From NCBI GenBank assembly GCA_963556495.2, contig OY747712.1:6103634-6167633 (forward strand): 64,000 nucleotides of DNA. Reading direction: 5' to 3'. Shown here one piece after another: positions 31,429-40,630 of this stretch. Made by a program: the position numbers and the translations under genes. Position 1 is the stretch's first letter. Every line of letters begins with the position of its first letter. Under the pieces are notes generated by a model that worked only from the letters and a program-made list of their open reading frames with translations, was not told the DNA's origin and made no database searches. This DNA is from Valencia hispanica. Lineage: Eukaryota > Chordata > Actinopteri > Cyprinodontiformes > Valenciidae.

Positions 31429-33051
31429 ATGGAGCAGAATCAGCTGAACCAGGAAAACTTCTCCTGTTCGATCTGTCTGGATCTACCAAAGGATCCGGTG
31501 ACTATTCCCTGTGGACACAGCTACTGTATGAACTGTATTGAAAGCCACTGGGATGAAGAGGAAAAGAGCAACCGCTGCCCTCGGTGTGAGCAGACCTTCA
31601 CACAGAGGCCTGTCCTGCAGAAGAACACCATGTTAGCAGCTTTATTAGAGCAGATGAAGAAGGCTGGACTCCAAGCTGCTTCTGCTGATCACTGCTATGC
31701 TGGACCTGAAGATGTGGCCTGTGATGTCTGCACAGGAAGAAAACTGAAAGCCACCAAGTCCTGTTTAGTCTGTCTGGCCTCTTACTGTGAGAAACACCTT
31801 CAGCCTCATCATGATTCAGCAACTTTTAAGAAACACAAGCTGGTGGAGCCCTCCAAGAACCTCCAGGAGAACATCTGCAATTCTGATCAAAAGAGTATCT
31901 GTCCTCTCGGCCACATGAATGAACATAGAGGCCACGATACTGTCTCAGCTGCAGCAGAAAGGACTGAGAGGCAGAGAGAGCTGCAGGAGACACGAGGAGA
32001 AATCCAGCAGAGAATCCAGGACAGAGAGGAAGATGTGAAGCTGCTTCAACAGGAGGTGGAGGCCATCAATCAGTCTGCTGATAAAACAGTGGAGGACAGT
32101 GAGAAGATCTTCACTGAGCTGATCCGTCTCCTCCAGAAAAGAAGCTCTGATGTGAAGCAGCAGATCAGATCCCAGCAGGAAACTGAAGTGAGTCGAGTCA
32201 AAGAGCTTCAGGAGAAGCTGGAGCAGGAGATCAGTGAGCTGAAGAGGAAAGACGCTGAGCTGAAGCAGCTCTCAGACACAGAGGATCACAACCAGTTTCT
32301 CCACAGCTTCCCCTCACTGTCAGCACTCAGTGAGTCTACACACTCATCCAGCATCAACATCCGTCCTCTGAGACACTTTGAGGACGTGACAGCAGCTGTG
32401 TCAGAGCTCAGAGATCAGCTACAGGACATCCTGAGAGACACAACGACAAACATCTCACTGATGGTCACTGAGGTGGACGTTCTACTGTCAGAACCAGAAC
32501 CAAAGAGCAGAGATGGATTGTTAAAATATGCATGTAAAATCACTCTGGATCGAAACACAGCACACACTTATCTAATGTTATCTGAGGGTAACAGGAAAGT
32601 AACGGCTTTGGATCAACATCAGTCTTATTCTAGTGACCCAGACAGATTCACTTCATGGTGGCAGGTCCTGAGTAGAGAGAGTCTGACTGGACGTTGTTAC
32701 TGGGAGGTGGAGTGGAGAGGGAGAGGGATTTATGTAGCAGTCGCATGCAAGAATATCAACAGAGCAGGGAACGAATGTGGATTTGGTCGTAATGACAAAT
32801 CCTGGGCTTTAGATTGTCACCAAAACAGTTTCACATTTTGGTATAACAACACTGCAACCCCGATCTCCGTTCCTCAGTCCTCCAGAGTGGGAGTGTACCT
32901 GGATCACAGTGCAGGTATTCTGTCCTTCTACAGCGTCTCTGAAACCATGACTCTCCTCCACAGAGTCCAGACCACATTCACTCAGCCGCTACACGCCGGG
33001 GTTTGGCTTTATATCTGTGGAAGCTCTGCAGAGTTCTGTAAACTTGACTAG
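31429..33051 (+). CDS. TRIM16-like/finTRIM E3 ligase, copy 1 (B-box 2 damaged)
   Basis: A single-exon gene of 540 residues. The RING finger is intact (C13, C16, C28, H30, C33, C36, C50, C53). A first B-box-like zinc region covers residues 98-136 (CDVCTGRKLKATKSCLVC). B-box 2 is broken: compared with its neighbours 12 codons (SRHGEVMKMFCR) are missing after C150, and a later ligand Cys is Gly (G161). A coiled coil spans about 172-300 and a PRY-SPRY (B30.2) domain about 355-540 (CKITLDRNTAHTYLMLSEGN; GRCYWEVEWRG). TRIMs of this type are cytosolic ubiquitin ligases, generally linked to antiviral defence. The specific target is unknown. Its 5' flank differs from that of copies 2-4. AATAAA occurs at 33384. 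The reading frame is otherwise open, so it may still be expressed. Confidence 0.93.
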   Translation: MEQNQLNQENFSCSICLDLPKDPVTIPCGHSYCMNCIESHWDEEEKSNRCPRCEQTFTQRPVLQKNTMLAALLEQMKKAGLQAASADHCYAGPEDVACDVCTGRKLKATKSCLVCLASYCEKHLQPHHDSATFKKHKLVEPSKNLQENICNSDQKSICPLGHMNEHRGHDTVSAAAERTERQRELQETRGEIQQRIQDREEDVKLLQQEVEAINQSADKTVEDSEKIFTELIRLLQKRSSDVKQQIRSQQETEVSRVKELQEKLEQEISELKRKDAELKQLSDTEDHNQFLHSFPSLSALSESTHSSSINIRPLRHFEDVTAAVSELRDQLQDILRDTTTNISLMVTEVDVLLSEPEPKSRDGLLKYACKITLDRNTAHTYLMLSEGNRKVTALDQHQSYSSDPDRFTSWWQVLSRESLTGRCYWEVEWRGRGIYVAVACKNINRAGNECGFGRNDKSWALDCHQNSFTFWYNNTATPISVPQSSRVGVYLDHSAGILSFYSVSETMTLLHRVQTTFTQPLHAGVWLYICGSSAEFCKLD

Positions 33052-34142
33052 ATCTTTGTTTTACCAGTCACTGAATGCAATTAGCGCTATTATGCATTTG
33101 TAAAAGTTATTAGGATTTTCTTTTTAATTTAAGCCGCCATATTCTGTTTTTAGGTAGTGTAAAAGGCAGAATATATCACTAATGTTTTTAACAACTATAT
33201 TCTCTTAAATAATTTAGTAAACTATGATGGGTTCTACTGTTCATGAAATTGTTTAGACATTTACTTAATGTGTGCTATTTCTTTTTCACTCTTTCATTAA
33301 CTAAATATAGGAATGGTTTGAATCAATGAAATGATGTAATGTTTGCAAAATGTGGTCGTAGCAGTAAAAAGAAACATTGCTCAATAAAAGAAAAAAAGAA
33401 CTTTTTTTTAAAGAACTTGTTCTGCGTTGTACATCAAATAACACCGCTATGATATCGAGCTGTTTTTGATATATGCAAATAAAGACGACAATCCTAACTT
33501 GTGTTTCTTGCTGTATGAATATGCATCATATTGGGTTAACTTCACCTAATTTATGCAGGAACAGAAAGAACACCAATGTAGTGAGTTTAAAAGGAGTTTA
33601 GTTGACAAAAATACATCTAGGTCCAATTAAACTTGAGGAAACGAGGAAACACTTTGCAAATCTAGAAATGCTCAGTACTGATCGCTAATCGAGAAAAACG
33701 AGAGCAATCTCAGGTTTGTTCCCAGCACGGTTACCAAGATGATGATGATAAAGAGTGTTACCTCTGCTAAGTCATGGATACAAACTCAGAGGTGATGGTT
33801 TCTTGAGCCCTTTCTTGGCTCCTATTTGAGAGGAGAGCAGGACTCCTGTTCATCTCAAAAAGCATAAACACATCTGTCTTGATTGTTCTAGCTCTGATCT
33901 GCAATGATTTTCAATGCAAAGCCTGCAGTCATAATGAAACAAAGTTGTGAGCAGACACTCCCAGTTTCGATGTGCTATCATCCATATCCCAGTTTAACTT
34001 AGTGTTGTAAGAGTAAAAGAGATGTGAACTGAACTCCGCCAACCTGTGCAGTACTGCTCAATTTAGGCAATAGGTACACACAGTACCCCAAAGGGACAGC
34101 CCTGATCATTCAGCGCGCACAAGTTTTATCCAAAGGATGTGG
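33052..34142. other. 3' flank of TRIM copy 1
   Basis: This contains the 3' UTR with AATAAA at 33384 and 33477, then about 650 bp without any feature that I recognise. Confidence 0.5.
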
Positions 34143-35099
34143 TCTATTTCAGTTTATTTATTATTCACAACAGATGTAATCTCAAGGCACTTTACAAGAA
34201 AAGTCATTTTAATGCTATCATACATACAATCCAATCAGTTTAAAAGTTTCCTATTTAAGGAATCCTAGCAGATTGCATGGAGTCATTGACTGGCAGTTGC
34301 GCCCTGTTGATGCAGACTTTAACTACAGCAATCCCTCATACTGAGCAAGCATGTGGCGACAGTGGAGAGGAAAAACTCTGCTTTAACAGGAAGAAACCTT
34401 CAGCAGAATCAGAACCTGGCTCAGTACGAGAGGCCATCTGCCACGACCGTCTGGGGGTTCGAAAAGACAGAAACACAAATTAACAGAATATCTGATGTAA
34501 GAGAACTTTCTATATTAAATAAAGTAAAAAGTTGATAACAGGACACAGAGGATGTTCAGCCACTGAGACCATCATCCCAGTCGATGCCCCCTGTCCAACA
34601 GGGCATTGTAGATAAGCGGGATACCAGACAAGGTGGAGCTTCTATGGAGAGAAAAACACTGAGAGGAAACAAAGCTAACAGTTGAAATAACAGCAAATAA
34701 TGCAACTGGAGAGTAGTAGGAGAGAAAAGTAGCAGAGTGAAGAAAAGTGGTAAGTCTGTCCTCCAGCAGTCTAAGCCTATAGCAGCATAACTACAGAGAT
34801 AGCTCAGGATGACCTTAGCCACTCTAACTATAAGCTTTATCAAAAAGGAAAGTTTTAAGCCTGGCCTTAAAAGTAAACAGAGTGTCTGCCTCACGGACTA
34901 AAGCTGGGAGCTGGTTCCACAGGAGAGGAGCCTGATAACTAAAAGATCTGCCTCCCATTCTACTTTTAGAAATCCTAGGAACTACAAGTAAACCTGCAGT
35001 CTGAGAGCAAAGTGCTCTGTTAGGAACATAAGGAACAATTAGATCTCTTTTGTGTGATGGAGCTTGATTATTAAGAGCTTTATGTGTTAGAAGTTTGGT
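34143..35099 (-). mobile_element. L2-type LINE 3' part
   Basis: On the minus strand a frame reads RDLIVPYVPNRALCSQTAG, RISKSRMGGRSFSYQAPLLW and TFKARLKTFLFDKAYS followed by a stop, the C-terminus of ORF2 in a common fish LINE. The 3' UTR follows down to 34143, including AGGAAGAAACCTTCAGCAGA (plus strand). The same 3' UTR recurs at 55520-55812. The 5' side abuts an RTE fragment. Confidence 0.85.
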
Positions 35100-35632
35100 G
35101 AGGCCAAGGAGAATGACTTCTGTACGGCTTTGAGGCGATTCTGGTCCAGCATCCGGTGCCTCAGGGGGGGAAGCGGTCCGCCACCTACACTGTTGACAGT
35201 GGCGATGGTCTGCTGCTAACATCGACTCGGGACGTCCTGAGTCAGTGGGCGGAATACTTCAAAGACTTTCTCAATCCTACCGGCACACCTTCCAATCTGG
35301 AAGCAGAGTCTGAGGATTTTGGGTCGGGCTGGATCCGTTTTGGTGGCCTCAGCCAGTTGAGGTGGCTCAGCAATCTGGTTCGGGGGCCCTCCTAGACGCC
35401 TTCCTGGTGACATGTTCCAGGCATGACCCCACCGGAAGGTGACCCAGGGGAAGACCCAGGACACGCTGGAGAGACTATGTTTTTTGGCTTGCCTGGGAAC
35501 TACTTGGGATTCCCTCTGAGGAGCTGGCCCAAGTGGATGGGGTGAGGGAAGTCTGGGTCTCTCTGCTTTAGCTGCTGCCCCCACGACACGACCTTGGATA
35601 AGCGGAAGAAAATGGACTGATGGATGGATTCT
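35100..35632 (+). mobile_element. RTE-type LINE fragment, internally deleted
   Basis: ATYTVDSGDGLLLTSTRDVL and SQWAEYFKDFLNPTGTP match the linker before the RT in fish RTE elements. After a large deletion near 35325 the C-terminus follows (GAGGTGGCTC..., AGACCCAGGACACGCTGGAG, TGGATAAGCGGAAGAAAATG), ending in a short GGAT repeat. Confidence 0.85.
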
Positions 35633-36812
35633 TAACAAAGTTCACTATCAGAAAACAAAAGCAAACTCACAGTGTAAGACTCTAAGTTCCAGTAAACGAC
35701 TGTAATATATTGTTAAGCAGCACACATGATTTTTAACTGTCAGAGTTATAATAATGCAGTTAGCCTTGAAAAAGGAGGAAGTAAAATAACATCAGCAATT
35801 TAATTAACATCGGATGTAATAGGTGATAATTAGACCGATTTCTAAATATAATTTCAAACATTTAGTTACATATAATGTTCTGGGACAGATTTTCACAGCA
35901 ACACCATCCCTAAAAGGTTTTCGCACAGCCCTATACAGGGACTTTTTTTTTTTTACTCTAACAAGTGGAAAATATCAATAAACATGTCTGATGCACTCTA
36001 CCAGTAAACTGAAAATGGAGCATCAATGTCTCTGTCACCGCTAAGAAATAAAGAAATAGTTTGTCGTCCACAAAGATAGCCATCTCGCTAGATCTAAACC
36101 TTTCAGAGAAAAAGAGAAAATAGAACGAGAAATGACTCCAGACAATCTACAGACAATACAAAAAAAGGAAAGGTCAAAGATCCCTCTTTCTGTATACCTA
36201 AGTGAAATGTTAAGACTTTTTTTTAAGTATTTAAGGATTTTTAAAGGTGTTTAGCAGGAGTGCCGTAAAATTTCCAAATCTCCAGATGGACTTGGACTTG
36301 CATGTGAATGGGCGTTAACTTCCTTCTTTTACTGCATACAGCAGCATCTATTCGTGTACTTCCTCTGTGAGTCGAATGCTGTAAAATAAACTAACAGGTC
36401 TTGAAAACACATTCACTTCTGTTTACTTGTGAACTTTTAGCAAGCACAATCTAACCGTTAAGAGGTAAAGTTCATACTGTATGTATGCACGCATTAAGTA
36501 CACTGTTGTGTAAAAGAGTTCAGTAAATAAGGAGCCTCTATTCTTTAAAAGAAAAAAACAAGATAATTTGACTATCAAATAGCCCTAACCTATTCATGCT
36601 GCGTCTGCTTAATCACATTTAGAATGAAAAAATATCAAAGTTTGCATACTCACATACATTTACATTTCTTGGAACAGATGGAGGGCTTCCTGCTAACCAG
36701 GTTAACTAAAGGGTCCTGGAAGGTTCTTCTCAGCCAACAACTGTTGTCTAGCAAATAGTGGAAATAGGCTAACAACTAAAATGTTGTTCTAAGAGAAGAA
36801 GATGGTTTAAGG
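35633..36812. other. AT-rich intergenic stretch
   Basis: I see no coding, no known repeat and no inverted structure here. A poly-T run lies at 35944-35955. Confidence 0.45.
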
Positions 36813-37223
36813 CAAGGCAAGGCAATTTCATTTGTATAGCACACTTTCAACAACAAGATGATTCAAGGTGATTTACATGATTAAGGGGTAAAATAAAAAT
36901 AGCAGTGAAACACAGACAAAGCATATAAAGTAAAAACAGCAATAAAGCAAGAAGCATACACAAAACAAAAGGCAGCTCTAAACAGATTCGTTTTTAATTG
37001 TGATTTAAAAAAAACTCTGTTTCAGCAGCTTTGCAGTTTTCTGGAAGTTCGTTCCTAATTAGAGGAGCATAGAAACTGAAAGCTGCTTCTCCATGTTTGA
37101 TTCTAATTCTAGAGATGTTGAGTAGACTGGAATTAGAGGACCTGAGTTGTCTGAGGGGTTGGCGTAGTAACAGTAGATCTCCTAGATACTTTGGTGCTAA
37201 GCCATTCAAGGATTGTTTACAAT
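36813..37223 (-). mobile_element. L2/CR1-type LINE 3' end, TTGCC-tailed family
   Basis: The minus strand encodes NGLAPKYLGDLLLLRQPLRQ and LRSSNSSLLNISRIRIKHGE, and the plus strand begins with GGCAAGGCAAGGCAATTT, the reverse of the TTGCC tail. It is the same family as the plus-strand copies at 50590-52572. A SINE lies directly at its 5' side. Confidence 0.85.
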
Positions 37224-37232
37224 GACAATCTT

Positions 37233-37520
37233 GGGGCGGCTGTGGTTCAGTGGTAGAGTTGTCAGCCTGCGACCCAGAAATCATGGGTTCAATTCCTGCT
37301 TCATGTTATTGTGTCTATGGAAACATGTCAAAAACAAAATTTCACTTACCTACCAACTGGTGTTGGCCAGAAGGGCCAATGGTGCAATATGGCAGCCTCA
37401 CTTCTGTCAGTCTAGGGTGGCTGGAATCATAGCTTGCTTCCACCAGTGTGTGAGAGTAAATGAATAATGGAATTGTAAAGCGCTATATAAATGCCAGCCA
37501 TTATTATTATTATTATTATT
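37233..37520 (+). mobile_element. tRNA-derived SINE, copy 2 (full length)
   Basis: GGCGGCTGTGGTTCAGTGGT is the A-box head and GGGTTCAATTCC the B-box. The body contains GGTGTTGGCCAGAAGGGCCA and AAAGCGCTATATAAATGCCA, and it ends in (ATT)n. Copy 1 is at 2519-2722. ACAAT on both sides may be part of the target duplication. Confidence 0.88.
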
Positions 37521-38537
37521 ACAATGTGTTAGCCAACAAGGTTGCCAAGGCTGCACCGCTATTTGTAATTCGACACCGACTGAGCTAGAGGCTAATGTTG
37601 AGCTAACAATGCTAGTTAAAGGCCAGTTAAAGACATGACCGCCCCATTTTTAATTTTTTTTATTTTGCTTTGTATTAAAAAGGGACTAGGTTCTTTAAAG
37701 TTCATGTCAGACTGTGTTTGTAAATGCATATTGATAATTGTAGTATTCTAACAGAGGAGGAATGACAATCAGATAAGATCAGTTTGAACAGGCACTGAGG
37801 GCAGCTCTGGGTCCTAAGTATGTGTGTTGGTGATGTATACAGTTCAGTAGGCCATTACAGCCAGCCGTGTGATGCACATTGGTCTAACGTGCCTTTTTTT
37901 CCTGTATTCCCAGATAAATGGAGAATAAAGAAGTTCTCTAAAACACACGCACGCCTCGACGTCTCCTATTGTTTGGGTGTGCAACACAGTAAATTAGAAA
38001 AAAAATGGTAGGCTCTAAAAAATATCTCAAGCTACTTTTTTCAATTACCAACAACTCGATATTGCATTGAAATGTATAGATCTACTTATCAACTTACTGT
38101 GTATGACTCGTCTTCGCTCGTCATCTTGAATCTTCTGGCATTGATCAGTAACTGGCAACCTGGCATGAAACTCACGAAGGTCAGGGGGTGAGTGAATGAG
38201 AGAGGACTCATTTGTTTTTCTGCATGAACTGCAGTACCCCAATTTGACTACAAGTTGTTATTCTTACATATTGCACCTTTAAGGTTAAGTTTGTGCTATC
38301 ACATATGGCCAGAAACATCAGTGCATCAATCAGCTACATGATAGTCATTCTGTTTATGCATTAAAGAGCTCCCTGATATCTAAGGTTTGATGAGATTGAT
38401 TCTGTGCGAGCTCGGTAGGAGTAGGGATTAACTCAGTGACTTGGTAGTCACTGGAGTTATAGGTAGGGATTTAGGTCATTCAGTGTGATGGCAAATGAAA
38501 CCTAAGGGGGAGAGAAACATAAGCTAGCAGAGAAACA
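37521..38537. other. Intergenic, nothing recognised
   Basis: This has short frames on both strands with no family resemblance. No repeat structure is evident. Confidence 0.4.
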
Positions 38538-38718
38538 TAGTCCCTCCAGCGTGTCCTGGGTCTTCCACTAGGTCTCCTCCCAGGGTAACGTATCCGTAAC
38601 ACCTCGCCAGGGTTCCATCCAGGGTGGCATCCTAACCAGATGTTCATGCCATCTCAACTGGCTCCTCTCGATATGGAGGAGCAGGAGCTCTACTCTGAGA
38701 GCCTTTTTCTCAGCTCAG
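38538..38718 (-). mobile_element. RTE-type LINE fragment
   Basis: The minus strand shows GGAGACCTAGTGGAAGACCC followed by AGGACACGCTGGAGGGACT, the C-terminal text of the RTE family also seen at 35100-35632. Both ends are truncated. Confidence 0.75.
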
Positions 38719-38998
38719 ATAAAATATTACCTATTGACACAAAGAAGTTCCTGTTCTTTAAGTAAGCCTTGAACCAGTCAAGTATTGTACCAGAGAGTCC
38801 AGCCCAGCTTTCAATAATAATATATAATAATATTTAAATAATATATCGCAGTCAGCAGTGTCAAATGCTGCACTGAGGCCCAACAACACCATCGCTCTGG
38901 TTATTCCACAGTCAGCACTTATGTAGATATCATTGTTAACTTTGACAAGGGCAGTCTCTGCGCTCCTCTGGCAGCCGTCTCCTTGTCATCCCAAAATC
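38719..38998 (-). mobile_element. L2-type LINE RT fragment
   Basis: The plus-strand text (CAAATGCTGCACTGAGGCCC; CCTATTGACACAAAGAAGTT) is the counterpart of 41000-41200, i.e. the SAAFDTVDH and YFVSISNF parts of the RT. It carries an AT-rich insertion around 38815-38850. Confidence 0.75.
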
Positions 38999-39021
38999 AG
39001 GACACACTCATGGTGAGGCAT

Positions 39022-39425
39022 TGTGGTGGAAAAATTCTTATGTAATTAGGATTTAAGTATATATTATCTGTCTAGTGAATGCATCTAGGGCAGAAGACAA
39101 GGTTATTGTTCCAACTTAATGTTCCTGATAAAGATGTGTCAGGTCACCAGAGAGACAGACGCCGGTGCAGCAAGATAACAGTCTGGCCTTGGATGTGCTG
39201 CTTCATGCCTCGCTATCAGACTCGCATGAAGCAGCTGTCCAGAGGCTGGGCGTGAAGGTTGGAGAAGACATGCTGCCAAGATAAACAGTGATTGCTGAAT
39301 ACTATTTAAGCTGTTAGTCAGAAAGGTTGGGTAGGGCGATGCATGAGTAATCTCTGTCCCCTCCATGTTTTGGCCAAAGCATGTTTGTATTAAATACTTG
39401 AACGCCTTCTGGGACTCGTCTTCTT
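39022..39425 (+). mobile_element. Solo-LTR-like sequence, copy A
   Basis: This contains GATAAACAGTGATTGCTGAA, CTATTTAAG as possible TATA and CCCCTCCATGTTTTGGCC, then ATTAAATACTTGAACGCCTT as a possible polyadenylation/U5 region. Copies of the same layout lie at 46170-46490 and 54000-54245, and at 62145-62530 in reverse, where a primer-binding-site-like motif follows. Ends are approximate. Confidence 0.5.
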
Positions 39426-39439
39426 TATTATGGAAACCC

Positions 39440-39521
39440 ATCCATTCATCCATCCATCCATTTTCTATACCCATCCATCCTGATGCAGGTACACCCTGGT
39501 CAGGTCGCCAGTCCATCGCAG
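39440..39521 (-). mobile_element. Short RTE-type tail insertion with 14-bp duplication
   Basis: On the plus strand it reads CATCCATCCATTTTCTATAC then ACCCTGGTCAGGTCGCCAGT. This is the reverse of the GGAT-ended tail at 51356-51652. TATTATGGAAACCC occurs exactly at 39426-39439 and 39522-39535, a clean target-site duplication. Confidence 0.85.
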
Positions 39522-39535
39522 TATTATGGAAACCC

Positions 39536-40236
39536 TGAAGTATTTTCTGCCATTACACTATCTTTCCAGTTTGATGGCAGGCAGCCGGAGGACCTCAGGG
39601 CTGCAGAGAACGTTCATGTTTTTAAGAGCAGGCTCAAGACTCACCTTTTTAGGCGAGCTTTTAATTGATAAATTATTTATTAATATCTGCTTAATTGCTC
39701 TGCATGTTTTATTCAATTAAATTTAATCAATGTTTTACACTAAATAATTCTAAATTTTATCAGTCTTAAAATGTATCAGTGTTTTACTATTTACTCTCAT
39801 ATTTATCTACTCTTTATTTGAAATTTTGTACCTGTTATTTTAATCCCCGTTCCAGTGTTTCCTCTGTGGGAGCCCTCTGCCTCGGGAGCGGTGCTTCGGC
39901 TGTGGCTGCCTGGGTGCTCTCCAGGTGGAGCTTGGGTGGAGGTGGGGTCTTAGCCTTCCCTCCACTGTGTGCCCTGGGCCGGTGCCTTGGCTATCACTGT
40001 CGATCTGCTGCTGCTGATGCAGATGGCTCCCCTGATGGCGTTTCCTTACCTGGCTCATCTGTTCTCAGTCCAATGTCCTTGTTTACTGTTGGTTTTAAGT
40101 GTGTGCGTGCATGGGAGATGGGTTGGGAGGAGGGGGTTATAACTGTCATGTTTTTGTTCTGGGGGGTCATTTTAATCTGTAAAGCACTTTGAGTTGCTAT
40201 TTTGTATGAAAAGCGCTTTATAAAGTTTGATTTGAT
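39536..40236 (+). mobile_element. LINE 3' end (ORF2 C-terminus plus 3' UTR)
   Basis: RQPEDLRAAENVHVFKSRLK and THLFRRAFN plus a stop form the C-terminal end of an L2-like ORF2. The GC-rich 3' UTR ends in GTAAAGCACTTTGAGTTGCT and AAAGCGCTTTATAAAGTTTG. Tails of the same family lie at 9368-9490 and 55876-56130. Confidence 0.85.
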
Positions 40237-40296
40237 TCTTGCCGTGGTAAGGTTTCACTAGCTTAGCTAGCTTCATTGTGGCTATGGCTACTTGTC

Positions 40297-40607
40297 TTCT
40301 CTCTCCTCCTATCGCTCTATCTCTGCCTAGTTCTTCTTCTCTCTCTTGCTCCCTGTGTTAGATGTTTAGTCACTCCTCTGCCCCCTTTAGTGATCATGGT
40401 ACATGTAATACATGTAGCATTTTCAAACTTTTTTTAACCCCATTTGGCGCCCTCCCTTCTCGTCACAGGGCAAAGGTCGCCCATATCAAGAACCGCTACT
40501 GCGTACCATTATCACTAAAGGAGGCAGAAGAGAAACTAAAGATCTCACACAGAGAGCAAGAGAGAGGAGAAAATTTAGGCAGAGATAGAGAAAAAAAGAG
40601 GAGTAGC
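40297..40607. mobile_element. 311-bp fold-back element
   Basis: The left arm (about 40297-40404) and right arm (about 40501-40607) are imperfect reverse complements: GCTCTATCTCTGCCTA, CTCTCTTGCTCCCTGTGT, CCCTTTAGTGATCATGGTAC on the left are matched inverted on the right. The loop is about 95 bp and contains TTTGGCGCCCTCC. It lies against the truncated 3' side of the LINE at 40631-44690. Confidence 0.8.
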
Positions 40608-40630
40608 TTGTCTCCTGTATTTGAAAGAGC

